A stretch of DNA of 64,000 nt from Agaricus subrufescens. Lineage: Eukaryota; Basidiomycota; Agaricomycetes; Agaricales; Agaricaceae. Below are positions 14,160 through 27,381 of the stretch, piece by piece; within the stretch, counting starts at the first letter, position 1, and each line of letters begins with the position of its first letter. Made by a program: the position numbers and the translations under genes. The stretch is from the NCBI GenBank assembly GCA_029945375.1, contig CM057063.1, positions 1,178,001 to 1,242,000 of the forward strand, given 5' to 3'. Below the pieces are notes generated by a model. That model was not told the DNA's origin and did no database searches. It saw only the letters and a program-made list of their open reading frames with translations.

Positions 14160-17100
14160 ATGCCCGAGCCCTCGCACACGGACTCGAATACTGCACCTTC
14201 GCCCCCGCAATACCTGACTAATAATACCTCGATTCACCACCATCTACCCAGCCCCGAGCCCCGCCTGCCGTCAAGTGTCTTCCTACAGCGGCCCACGCGG
14301 AAGCTCTCTCGTCCATCAACAGCACCTGCTTTGGACGTTGCCGTTATGCTTCCTTTCGGAACTGCAGGCCCCATGCTATCAGCAAAGAGCAACGAGTTAA
14401 CATTCCCGGTCGAAAAGTACGGCGTTCCTTTGTCATCAAGTAATATTTCGAGGCCTCCCAATGGCTTAGCCAGACGAAATGAAGAGCTGGTGACAGTATC
14501 TTCTTCGAGTGCTAGTTCTGGTGGGTGCAATCCCTCCCATTCGTGATCGACCATTTAAATCACATCATATATCCTATTACAATCTGCAGGATCAATACCC
14601 TCACCACCCACTGTGTCACAGGATTCCTCGTCGCAAAGCTCTTCGCCTGACACAAGATCTGCCACCGATAATGCAGATTTGGACTGGCCAACCTTTATCC
14701 ACGTGTACGCAGAAGGACGTTGGGATCCCCACCAGACACCAAGTCGTCCCAAGCGATATAATGAAGTTTTCAGGGCCCAACTTATGGAAACGTCAAAGTG
14801 GAGCCATTCCGCACTAGTATCATTATCATCGGATACTTCTGACGAAGCCCGTCCTGACTCCCCTCCGCAATCCCCTCCCACAGGACTATCGCCCTCACCA
14901 GATACCACAAGTGAGAATTTGGAATTCCAACAAACACCCGTTCAATCTTCCGCTACCACTAATTTAGCTTTTCAAGAACTACATCTCGCCCAGAAGCCCT
15001 TCATCCTTCCCAATGCCACACCTACACCCTCCAAATTTCATGGCTTTCGGACGAACATTCCTCTAAGTCTTCCTTCGCCCTCCCACCGTATGCGCAATTC
15101 GTTCTCGAACCTTCCTCCCACACCATATGAAAATCCCTCTACAATCACGGCAGCTGCAAATGCTGATTTACAGACGACCGTCGCCACTATGCGTTGGGCT
15201 GCTTCACGAGTAGATATTTCCCCTCTCGCGCTTCCTTCACCTGAACACGAACTAGCAGACCCCATGAGGGGGGTTATGGCTGCTCTTCCTGGTGCTCATA
15301 ACTCAGAAATTCACCCCGATCATCCTATTACCCCTGGGGGCACTCGTAGGAGCCGGTTGACTGAGTTTTGGGAGGGGACAATTGATGTTGAAGAAGTCGG
15401 GAGTCCGAGACGAGCTTCTGAGGGACACTACCCCGACATGAAAGATGGACAACTGTCACTAATGGTAGATCCAGCGATGAATGTTGCAGAACGCGATAGT
15501 GGTCCCGCAATTGAAAGGCGAAGGTCGTATCTCAGTATGTTCGCGTCAGCACCAGCTGCGACCGCACCGTCAAGAATTGCCTATCATGGGGGTGATATTG
15601 CTCAGGACGACTATTTTGGCAACGTTGCATTTGAATTGAATACACAAACCGAGTCTACCACTGATCCGTCTGTGACGACGGAAGAAGTTGAGTCGGAAAG
15701 CGAATCTTTCGGGAACTTCTCAAGTTCCTCCCTACAGTCTATCTTACCCGAATTTGTGGCTACGTCTGAGTCCGGTATCTCATCCGTACCTGCGGTGGCA
15801 AAAAGGGCGTCTTTTATCAGGCAATTCTCTTCACCGTTGCCAGCCACAGCCCCGTCCGGGGAAAATCGTGCTTTTAATGGTCGTACGGCGGTAGACATTA
15901 GACAACCTCGAATCTCGAAAGAGGAGCAAGCATACAATGATTTGCAGTATCTAGCTCCTCCCTACCCTAAAGATGAGGTCGAAAGAAGACGGGCGTTATA
16001 CAAGTAAGTTTGGAGTTGGTCAAGCCCTTCGAATTTTTACATGTCATTTTTAGGTACAATATCTGGAACACGGGGCCAGACATCAATTTTGATCGGATAG
16101 CTCACCTCGCGAAATTGGTATTTAACACCAAGGGTGTGATGATCGCTCTCGTCGATGGTGGTGAAGTGTGAGTGTGATTTTCTATTTTCAGTGATGTGAC
16201 TACGCCATTGACATCATACGTCAAAGATGGCACAAATCAGAATGTGAGCCTCTTTGACATATCTAATTACAGCAATTAGCTAAAGTGATTTGTACCATAA
16301 GGGGGTTTGAAACTAACGAGCAATTTGCGCTCAACGTCTCTTGGCGGTCACGCAATTTTACAGCGGTGAGTGATTTATTCATCATCTTTTAACTTTTCCT
16401 AACGTGCACCCTAGTGGTGACGAGCCCATGGTTGTGATGGACACTCACCTGGACTGGAGATTTGCACGGAATGTAGGAAATTCCGATTTCATTAATTATG
16501 ATACTCTTCGCTGAACAATTAAATGGCAGCCTACGGTAATTGGGGGCCCTAGAGTGCGCTTCTACGCGGGGGCGCCATTGCGGACTCAAGACGGATATAA
16601 TGTTGGAACGTACGCCTCGTTAATCAGTGCATTGATTTCATAATTGAGAAGAAATATCTTGAAGTTTGGCTCTCATTGATGACACCCCCCGAGATGATTT
16701 TTCTCCTCGGCAGAGGCATACACTCAAAGAATTCGCGGTCCGTTTATATTTTATCATCTATTTTTAAGCATTAATCGTTTTATAGGCCATCGTAGTACGC
16801 GAAATGGAACTCTGGCGCGACAAGGTACGATCTTTAGCTGACGCGAGAATGTTACCAATTCTCACCACATTTCTATTAGATTCAACTGCGGATTCGGGAT
16901 CGAATTCAGAACTCTGTAAGCTAAATTGCTTCTATTGGAATTTAGTGAGATCAACTTACAACATTTCTATTATAGATGGAACAGTTCTCCCGCGAGTGTC
17001 TTGAAATAGATGAAGAATCCCCCTCACGGGAACGCAGCGATTCAGTTGGTGGGTCTTCTATGGACAAAGTTTACGACCGCGCGGCCAAGTTGGTGAAACG

Positions 17101-20100
17101 TACTCTCGATGTGGAGGGTGTGATTGTAATGGATGTGTCGCATTGTCAAGTGTTGGAGACGATGAGCGCCGAGGCAAACGTAGCAGTAACGATGCATTTC
17201 GGAGAGCCAGGGACAGAAATGAGAAAGCAGAAGCTGACGACTGATGAATACCATCGACTCAATGTCTTTTTCACCAAGTTCCCGGAGGGGAAAATCTCAG
17301 AAGGAATTGTTCCTACGTGTTTCCGTCCATTCTTGCCTACCCGCATTCAATATGCCTTAAGTAAGTTAGAAGCCCCTTACCGCCAGCATAGCAAAAACTG
17401 ACTCAATGTCTAGCCGTACCAATATACAATATTGACAAGCAGTTATTTGCACTGATATGTGCGTATAATGCATCTGACCAAACAAAACGCTTCGTATGTT
17501 TCACTCTGAATTCTTGTTGCCTCGCATTAACTTTATATTCAGCTAGAGGGCCATGAGCTTTCTTACCTCCGCGCCATTGGTAAAATAAAACAGTTCTACT
17601 GAATAATCCCTATTCGTGCTCACTCAGTTGTAGGTGTCATCATACTTTCTGCAGTGCTCAAGCGTCGGATGATTCTGGCAGACAAAGCAAAAAGCTTGTT
17701 TATATCAAAGTATGTACAAACACTCCTCTTTGACTCTTCATTCATTTGAGATTTCACATAGTATCTCACATGAGCTACGGACGCCATTACATGGGGTAAA
17801 CATTCAGTTTCCTACCTCTCATCTTTTGTCTCACTTTCACTCAATAGATTCTCGCCGCCGCCGAGCTTCTCGGAGATACATCCCTTAATCCATCGCAATT
17901 ATCCTATTTACAGACCGTGCAAGCATGTGGAACATCACTCGTAGAAACCGTTAATCATGTCCTTGACTTCACCAAGTTAAGCGGAAATTCCAAATCCGGC
18001 GGAGTTGAACACGCTATCGCAGCATCCAGGTACGTCTTTTGGGGAATAGCAATTCCCGCAGAACTAATAGCTGTCTTACTGGTAATATACAGTGTGGACC
18101 TTATGCAGCTGGTCGAAGAGGCTGTGGACGGTTGCTGGGTTGGACATCGAGCACGGACAGCTAATTTGGGTGATTCCGGTATCGGAAGTGTTTATTCACC
18201 ACCCAAGGAAGACAGTGGAGACTCAATTGTCTTGAAACGGCGATATGTTGAGACTGTCATTGATATTGGGTATAAGAAGGAGGTAAGTGGTTATTCTATA
18301 ACCTGCACGTGGCCCTGCATTTTTCCGTCTCTCTCGTAGGGTTGGAGATTAAGATGCGAGAAAGGAGGTATTCGACGCGTCTTAATGAACTTGTTTGGAA
18401 ATAGTTTGAAGTTCACGACGGTGAGTTAATCTTCGCATATTTAAAGCTCCACACGTAGTCATTATATTACCACAGGACGGATATATTCATGTCATGCTGC
18501 ATCAACTACCGAGATATGAAGATGATCCACCGAATAAAGTCAGAGTGGAGTTGGTCGTCCTTGATTCCGGCAAGGTTTGTCATAAGTTTTGCGTAAGCCC
18601 AACCTCTATTGACACTGAATTACGCTGCGATAGGGCATCAGCCAGCATTTCTTGAAGGTGAGAGAAAATTGAACTTCTGAAGCCACTACTACTTTCTTGC
18701 TCATCTGGACTATAGAATCAACTCTTCCACCCATTCTCACAGGAGAATCCTCTACAAACTGGGACAGGGCTTGGTCTAGCGATCGTCAGCTCCATTGTGA
18801 CATCAGAAGTTGTAGGAGGTAAAGTAGATGTCTGGAGCCAAGAGGGCGTGGGCACAGAAATCAAAGTGACCTTCAATGCTGAGATGGACGACGACGATCC
18901 CTACGAGAGCGAAAATGAGATCAACTGTATGGAACCAATCAAGCCCAAGAATGGCGGGACCCTTCCGGTGGTTTCTTTGGTTGGATTTGATGATCCTCAT
19001 CGCGGGACTCAGCTGCTCGAGCGGGTATTACGCTTACACTTGGAGAAGTGGTGGCACCTGTGTGTTGTTACAGGTCCAGAAAATGGTGACGTGGTCATTT
19101 TAAATGAAGATATATCACTCGTTTTGTCTGCAACGGAACGCCGTGATATCAGCCAGTCATTCATTATTATGTCTTGTGCACGGGGTAGTCCTACTCTCAT
19201 GCACGTAGCCTCACGATTCGAGCAGATTGGTGGATTTTGCCGTATCATTTACAAGCCTGGTGGACCGTCTCGCCTTCGCTCTATTCTCGACTTAGTTATG
19301 CACTACAAAAGCGTCGGTCGTACGGCTCATTCCCGGACCCCATCTGTCGCCTCTTTAGTGGCAGGATTAGGAACAAGAACAAACGTAGCAACAGAGGCAA
19401 GTAGATCAACTGAACCCAAGACACCCGAACCACCGCCATCCGGAAACCCTTCCCAATTACCCGGTCTTTCTTCAGGCGAATCGACGCAAAATGGAATCAC
19501 CGACACCGCGTTACCGCTGGCCCTCACAATCCCGCCAACAGGTGATATAACGCCGAACGCCCAGCAAGGCAGGGGAACACCAGTGACACCAGTGACATCA
19601 GACACGAACTCTTCTGCCCCCTCCTGGGACATCCCAGCAAGTCCCGAAAGAATGAAACCTATTCTAGAGATCTCCCCCGGGAAGCGACAGAATGGTGAAT
19701 GTATTTATACCATCAAAAACCCCTCCACCGAGACCAATTCTGAGTCTGCCAGAACCGAGACCTATTCTGTACCTCCAAGCTATCCACTGCAATTGCTGAT
19801 ACCTCCTACAAGTGAAAACTCACCTTCTCGTATTTCAGAGTTTTCGTCTTCAGCAGTCGTCCACGTTGGTGAATCTGGCACACTGCTGAAGTCATCCCTT
19901 CAATCGGAGCCAGTTACTGAGGAGAAGAAGTTCCGTGTCCTTGTCGTTGAAGATAATGGTATTCTACGCAACCTCTTGTAAATCACCATTTACATCCTGA
20001 TGGAATTCACTCACTGACTTGTACGAATATTAAAGAACCAAGTGGTTGTCAAACAAAGGATACGAATTTCGCCATGCTGTAGACGGCCAAGCCGGTGTTT

Positions 20101-20523
20101 CCGTTTACAATGAAGAAGGACCCTTTGAGTACGTCGAATGGTCGTACCTTCAAAATGTTGCATCTAATCTTGTACACAAGCGTGGTTCTGTTGGATCTTT
20201 CTATGCCCGTTCTGGACGGTGAGTCGACTTTTTCTACTGTCATCTCTACAAAACTGATGTCCAGCCAGGTGTCTCCGCTACTGCCATGATCCGTCAAAGG
20301 GAGAGAGAAGAACTGGATGGCCATCATGCCAGAATTCTTGCTCTCACGGGTATGTCGTCGCTCGAAGACAAACGACGAGCATTTGAGGCAGGTGTCGATG
20401 GATAGTAAGTTACTTTCCCTTCCTCTTACAAGTTTGGTACCTTACTTCAACTCGACAGTCTTATCAAACCTGTTGCTTTCAAGATTCTCGACGAGATGTT
20501 CCGAAAAATGGGTCTCGTCTGAA
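14160..20523 (+). CDS. Hybrid sensor histidine kinase with GAF domain and C-terminal receiver
   Basis: Twenty-five exons sum to 5043 bases, 1680 residues. Exons: 14160-14520, 14590-16003, 16054-16167, 16227-16243, 16302-16365, 16415-16472, 16530-16609, 16665-16737, 16786-16824, 16880-16915, 16976-17360, 17414-17493, 17543-17579, 17628-17709, 17762-17795, 17848-18029, 18093-18282, 18340-18420, 18476-18574, 18634-18657, 18716-19979, 20038-20128, 20181-20218, 20269-20404, 20460-20523. The order is: a disordered Ser/Pro-rich N-terminus (to about 560), a GAF-type sensor (about 593-740; VWHKSEWGL, IDDTPRDDFSPRQRHTLKEFA), a second conserved region (753-930), a phospho-acceptor helix NISHELRTPLHG (His950), an ATPase domain with NLFGNSLKFT, DSGKGIS and GTGLGLAIV, a receiver-like segment (1233-1345), a Ser/Thr/Pro linker, and a receiver with acidic pair Glu1563/Asp1564, phospho-acceptor Asp1607 (LLDLSMPVLDG) and Lys1663. 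It would autophosphorylate and feed an Ypd1-type phosphorelay. No transmembrane segment was seen, so it is probably cytosolic; the signal sensed is unknown. Confidence 0.95.
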
Positions 20524-21250
20524 CCCTCCTTTCGAGATCAACAATGGACCCTCCCATGCAACTCATTCATGACTACTCTCGTGCACGAACACCAGCATTC
20601 TCCTAGTCCTCACCCGAATCCGTTCAAACTCGGCATCTTGTTCTATCTATGTCGCGCACTCATCGACATTAATCGGCCATTTACATCCAACCTCTTCGCT
20701 ATATGGACTCCCTCAATTCTCTTCCCGCCCGTTCGAATTGCTCATAGTCGTATCGTTTTACTTGCACTTCCTTTCTCTTTTTTAAAGGCCGCGGATTCAA
20801 ATTATAGACCCCTTACATCATATCAAGGAAGTATCCAACCCAACAAAATCCTGTACACAGTCATTGTAACATTAATTTTCTCTGTTTTTTTTTTCTTGCG
20901 GCCTGCTCTATTCCCTTCCCTTCCTTTTTAACTTACTGATAGGAAATTGTAGCAATGCTGTAGCAATGTTGTATGTCTTTTCGTACATATTTAATAACCC
21001 AAGCGTAGACGTTATAATGAGTATACTTTTCTTTCGATGCCTTTGACGGGGAGTGATCATGACTGGTTGGTTCACACAAGATATAAGATTTAGAAATATC
21101 GTAAATGCTGACAGGATTTTTTTTCGATGTGAGATAGATGTCTACTAATAATACAAGAGGGACGTTGTTCCTGTCGCTGGTGGGGGGGTATGTATACACC
21201 TGTAGTGGAGATGCACGAAGGCGGTTTTTGTTTATTTTTTGGTTTTTGTT
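20524..21250. other. Intergenic: convergent 3' ends
   Basis: This gap separates the converging histidine kinase and homocitrate synthase genes. It is T-rich with several pyrimidine tracts and no recognisable coding region, repeat or RNA gene. Confidence 0.6.
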
Positions 21251-23088
<1,838 letters not shown>

Positions 23089-23108
23089 CTATATCACTAG
23101 CTCAATAC

Positions 23109-23138
23109 TGACTCAGTCGCAAATAATCTAATCACGTG
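23109..23138. promoter_or_regulatory. Gcn4/Cpc1-type site and E-box upstream of homocitrate synthase
   Basis: TGACTCA at 23109-23115 is the consensus of the general amino acid control factor Gcn4/CPC1, and TCACGTG lies at 23132-23138. Both are within 50 bases of the homocitrate synthase ATG, in the 102-base gap after VPS71. Binding is inferred, not shown. Confidence 0.5.
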
Positions 23139-23190
23139 GAGATACTCGGCCGAATCACTGGAATCAGACACGCCCGACAGAACTCTCGTG

Positions 23191-23883
23191 CTACAGAATA
23201 CGCCTGTCGCATCGCGTTTCATTGTGGACTTTTTCACAGTTCAGGCTACAGTACGCCATTGCGCAGCGTTTGCACTTGTAGCTGCCCCAGTAGCTACACA
23301 CAGAACATAACAGACGAGCCGGATACACCGGTGGAGGCGCGGCTGCAGTCAAATAAGTCGGAGTATCCGCTGGAAGAGCGGCTATACCCTATACCGCGAA
23401 ATGAATATTGAGGAAAATTGTGGTCATGATGTTCATGCTTACAGATTCTTCAATGAGAGTTTGCAGGTTTTTCTTGTACAGCAAAGCAGAACGGACACTC
23501 ATTGTTGACTTTTTTTTGAGTGCAGCAGGAGAAGAGCCGGGGATAACGAGGTTTATCCGTTTGTCCGAGATGGTTTGCCTAGCGCGACCGTGCTTGGCAG
23601 GACCGCCTTCACCGCCTTCTTCATCGGACGCAGATGCTGCTATGTTCGCTTCGGAGTAATTAGACCTCTGCGAACGAGACCTGAGATGTTGTGCATCCGC
23701 GAGAGACAGAAAAACTACTTCTAGTTCATCCAGATGTCGTTTGGTCCTCTTGGTGATGACTTCGGGTGTCAGAACCTGGTTAGCAAGATTGACCTGGCGA
23801 GTGACTGGATCAGGAATGGTCAGAACGCGTGAGATGCGCAGGAATCGGGACCTACGCTGCTGTCTGCTCTTTTTTGGAGGCAT
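23191..23883 (-). CDS. VPS71: SWR1 complex subunit Vps71 (zinc finger HIT protein)
   Basis: Two exons (23883-23443, 23388-23191) give 212 residues. Vps71/ZNHIT1 is part of the SWR1 remodeller that exchanges H2A for H2A.Z. The N-terminal half is basic and acidic in blocks (MPPKKSRQQRRSRFLRI...SDEEGGEGG), followed by PADTPTYLTAAAPPPVYPAR and a C-terminal HIT zinc finger: Cys175, Cys178, Cys186, Cys189, Cys194, Cys198, His202 and Cys207, ending TRCDRRIL, as in Vps71 orthologues. The finger is only visible after splicing the GTAAGC...GTATAG intron; unspliced, the frame closes in a short hydrophobic tail. It is tandem with homocitrate synthase and head to head with the lyase/mevalonate kinase gene. 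Confidence 0.93.
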
Positions 23884-24003
23884 CCTTCATGACCGGCGAG
23901 GGAAGGGCGCCTAGTTGCACCACACCTAATATAAGCACGCCATCGTGATCGCGGCTTCCCGTTTCCTCCCTCCATTCTCAACCTCCTACTCCATCCCAAG
24001 GCG
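23884..24003. promoter_or_regulatory. Shared promoter of VPS71 and the lyase/mevalonate kinase gene
   Basis: A 120-base gap between divergent start codons with an AT-rich TAATATAAG element near 23930. No CACGTG or TGACTCA is present. Confidence 0.45.
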
Positions 24004-27000
24004 ATGGCTACCGACAAACGTCCTGAGAAACTCGCGACCGCCACCTATGACCTCCCCACCCCAGAGCCAGAATCGCCTCATCGTCCCCGCAAACCTTACC
24101 GCTTCTCCACCCTCTGTGCCACAGTCGAGAACCCCGGAATGAAGGACCAATACGGCAGTTCCTCGGTGCCCATATACCAAACTTCAACCTTCAAGGGTGT
24201 ATCAGGGGAATATGACTATAGTAGGAGCGGAAATCCTACGAGAACATACCTCGGTAAGAAGCATCTGTTCTTCGCGCGATTAGATCACTCATCGGGTTCT
24301 TTGTTTAGAGCATCACATCGCTAAAATCTCATCCGCTGCCCATGCTTTCGCTGTGTCCTCCGGAATGGCCGCGCTTGATGTCATATTACGAATTCTGAAA
24401 CCAGGAGACGAGGTCATCGCCGGTGACGATTTATATGGCGGTACTAATCGTCTCCTGGCCTATATCAAAACCCACGTTGGTGTTACGGTTCATCATGTCG
24501 ATACAACCAACACAGAATCGTTGCATCCATATATTCATCCTGACAAGACGGCAATGGTCCTTCTCGAGAGCCCGACTAATCCTTTGCTCAAAATTGCCGA
24601 CCTGGCGACTATCAGCAAAAATGTCAAGGAGCGAGCTCCAAATGCCATTATTGTAGTGGATAACACGATGATGAGCCCTTATCTACAACGGCCCCTTGAG
24701 CATGGCGCAGATGTTGCTTATGATAGCGCCACAAAATACCTCAGTGGACACCATGATCTTATGGCCGGTGTTGTCACCTGCAACAGAGACGACGTTGCTA
24801 AAGTGAGCCAACTTTGCCAACGAGATGATTTTTCCTTATGACATCTTTTAGCAAATCGCATTCACAATCAATGCAGTTGGCAATGCTTTAACGCCAATAG
24901 ACTGTTTCCTCCTCCTTCGAGGTATAAAAACGCTGGCGCTCCGTATGGATCGCCAACAAACCACTTCAGGTCTAGTCGCCGACTATCTCCACTCTCTCGG
25001 GTTTCGAGTCAACTATCCTGGTCTTCCTGGCCACCCTGGAAGGGATATTCACGCTCGCATTGCCAATGGTAATGGTGCTGTGCTGAGTTTTGAAACCGGT
25101 AGCAAAACCCTCAGTGAAAAAATCGTTGCGGGTACGCGACTTTGGGGTATAAGTGTCAGTTTTGGCTGTGTGAATAGCCTGATCAGTATGCCCTGCGTCA
25201 TGTCGTGAGTCGCGCCCTTCGTCTGGCTGACGATTACCCTTCTGACGACATCCAGGCACGCTTCAATAGATGCTGCTACCCGAGCTGCCCGTGGACTTCC
25301 AGAAGATCTCATCCGGTTATGTGTTGGTATTGAAGACCCTCAAGACCTCCTGGACGATCTGGAGCGAGCATTGCTCGCCGCCGGTGCCATTGAATTTAAC
25401 CAGGTCCAGAACAAGTACATTCGAGTTGCTGAACCTGATGGTCAAGACGCCATCACGAGAGCCGTCCAGAAGCTTGCAGCTGGAAAAGATACAGAACATA
25501 ATACCAGGGAATGGTTTGTCAGCGCTCCGGGAAAAGTTATTCTTTTCGGTGAACATGCCGTTGTCCATGGTGTGGTGAGTATACCTATAATTAGTTCACC
25601 CTTATTCCGACAGGTTGAACTGAACTAACCTTACGTTTTATTTCAGACTGCCATTGCAGCTTCAGTTGACCTCCGATGCTACGGCCTTACCACTCCCCGC
25701 CAAGACAATCGCATTTCAGTTCACTTCCATGACGTTGAGCACTTTTCTTGCGAATGGGATATTAACAGTCTCCCCTGGAAGTCGGTTGTTACAGCAGTTC
25801 CAGGGAAGGACTATCAGGACCTTGACCAAGGCCTCGTCGATGCATTACTTCAAGGTCCTTTGGCACAGATTTCAGACGCACAGAAACATGCCCGGACTGC
25901 AAGTTTAGCATTTCTCTATCTTTACATGACTCTTTGTAATGGTGACAAACAGTAAGTCCATCGTAGCCCTCAAATCTCCTTGATGCCGCGGGGCTAACAA
26001 GATACCTTTTTCACCTTCTCCTCCCTTCCATACGCCCTGCTGTTCCTACCATGAAATAGTTCTGCGTTCAACTTTAGTACACGTGCGACACTACCAGTAG
26101 GCGCTGGCCTAGGTTCATCAGCATCCTTTTCTGTGTGCACAGCTACCGCCATTCTTCTTATACACCAACGCATTAGCATCTCTAAACCCCCGGCATCAAG
26201 TGCCACAGAACATACTCATGCCTCTCAGCAAGGCGGACAGGCTCTTTCACCTACTATAGCGGAAGAAGTAAATAGATGGGCATTCATATCAGAAAAAATC
26301 CTACACGGGAATCCAAGTGGTGTGGATAACAGTGTTGCCGTGTACGGTGGCGCTCTTGGATATACGCGCCCCGGGTTTACAAGAAAGAGCGGAATGGACC
26401 CCATCCAAGGGTAAGTGCCTTAACTTTGTTTGCGATTATGAAGGCTGGCCTTTGAACCTTCCTTTTGTCCACAGATTCAAATCGCTGAAGTTCCTGCTCA
26501 CAAACTCTAAGGTGCCTCGAGATACCAAGAAGCTAGTGGCGGGTGTTGGTGAGAAAAAGACCAACGTGGGCTCTTCCGTTATTGATCTGGCTTACTGGCT
26601 GATTGAAATGATATCTTTTGGATGTACTATCACTGTTTCAGGAACCCGAACTTGTAAATGGTATTCTCGACGCCATTCAGGGTATCACAGATGAGGCGAG
26701 GAGGGTACTGGCGGATCCAGAAATGGCTCGTGAGACGTTGCTCCAAGCTTTGTCTGTACGTGTCTTTCGCCCATTCTCTTCGCTCATGGCTTACTCCTCG
26801 GGAAACCAATCTTTGATAAAATCTTCAGGCACTAATCAACGAAAATCACGGCTACCTCGTGACTCTGGGTGTGTCACATCCGTCGTTGGAACTCATCCGC
26901 TCCAAGACAGCTGACCCGTATGGCTTGAGCACCAAGCTCACGGGTGCTGGAGGTGGCGGCTGTGCTGTTACGCTTCTTCCAGACGGTTAGTGCCTTTGAC

Positions 27001-27381
27001 CATATACACACTTGCCCCTTTTTAAGATGATTTGTCATACCATCCTCTGTAGATTTCAAGCCGGAAGACCTCAAAAAACTCGTGGAGGAATTGATCCGCG
27101 AGAATTTCGAACCTTATATCACTTCCGTGGGAGGTAGTGGAATGGGTATCTTATCACCATTTTCCGAGCATCGTAGTCAAGGATCTATTGTGGCAACAAC
27201 CGGTACACTCGCTCAGACGGTGGGGCAGGTTACGCCCCCAGAAACGCCTGCCCCAGAACGTCAGCCAGGTGCTGAGGGAGAGAGGGATATCACTGAAGAA
27301 CTACGCGTATCTTTCAATACTACTCCTCGCGAGAATTTTGCGGAATGGGCGGCTGGATTTGAAGGATGGATGTATGTTTAG
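24004..27381 (+). CDS. Fused cystathionine beta-lyase and mevalonate kinase
   Basis: Ten exons (24004-24253, 24309-24802, 24852-25204, 25256-25574, 25647-25951, 26060-26410, 26475-26565, 26642-26755, 26829-26985, 27053-27381) form one frame of 920 residues. Residues 1 to about 430 are a PLP-dependent Cys/Met-metabolism enzyme: YSRSGNPTR, SSGMAAL, and SATKYLSGHHD with the PLP lysine at 226; the Tyr/Ser pattern and CMS-type end suggest a cystathionine beta-lyase (homocysteine formation). From Phe453 the protein is a complete GHMP mevalonate kinase (ERG12): SAPGKVILFGEHAVVHG, PVGAGLGSSASFS at about 586-597, and KLTGAGGGGCAVTLL. It would make mevalonate 5-phosphate for sterol and isoprenoid synthesis. 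The join lies inside exon 4, with no stop and no in-frame ATG between the parts. The kinase ends with an extra Pro/Glu-rich and GF(E)GW tail. The donor of the seventh intron (GTGGGC) is the weakest splice site. Confidence 0.9.

Noticed and set aside
16825..16879. Reading the histidine kinase straight from ELWRDK to MEQFSREC with one long intron
   Set aside because: A 36-base exon (16880-16915, IQLRIRDRIQNS) fits between and restores the conserved DKIQLRIRDRIQ segment.
25500..27381. Mevalonate kinase as a separate gene starting inside exon 4
   Set aside because: There is no in-frame ATG between the lyase end and the kinase's first motif, and no stop or promoter-like gap; the shared exon stays open.
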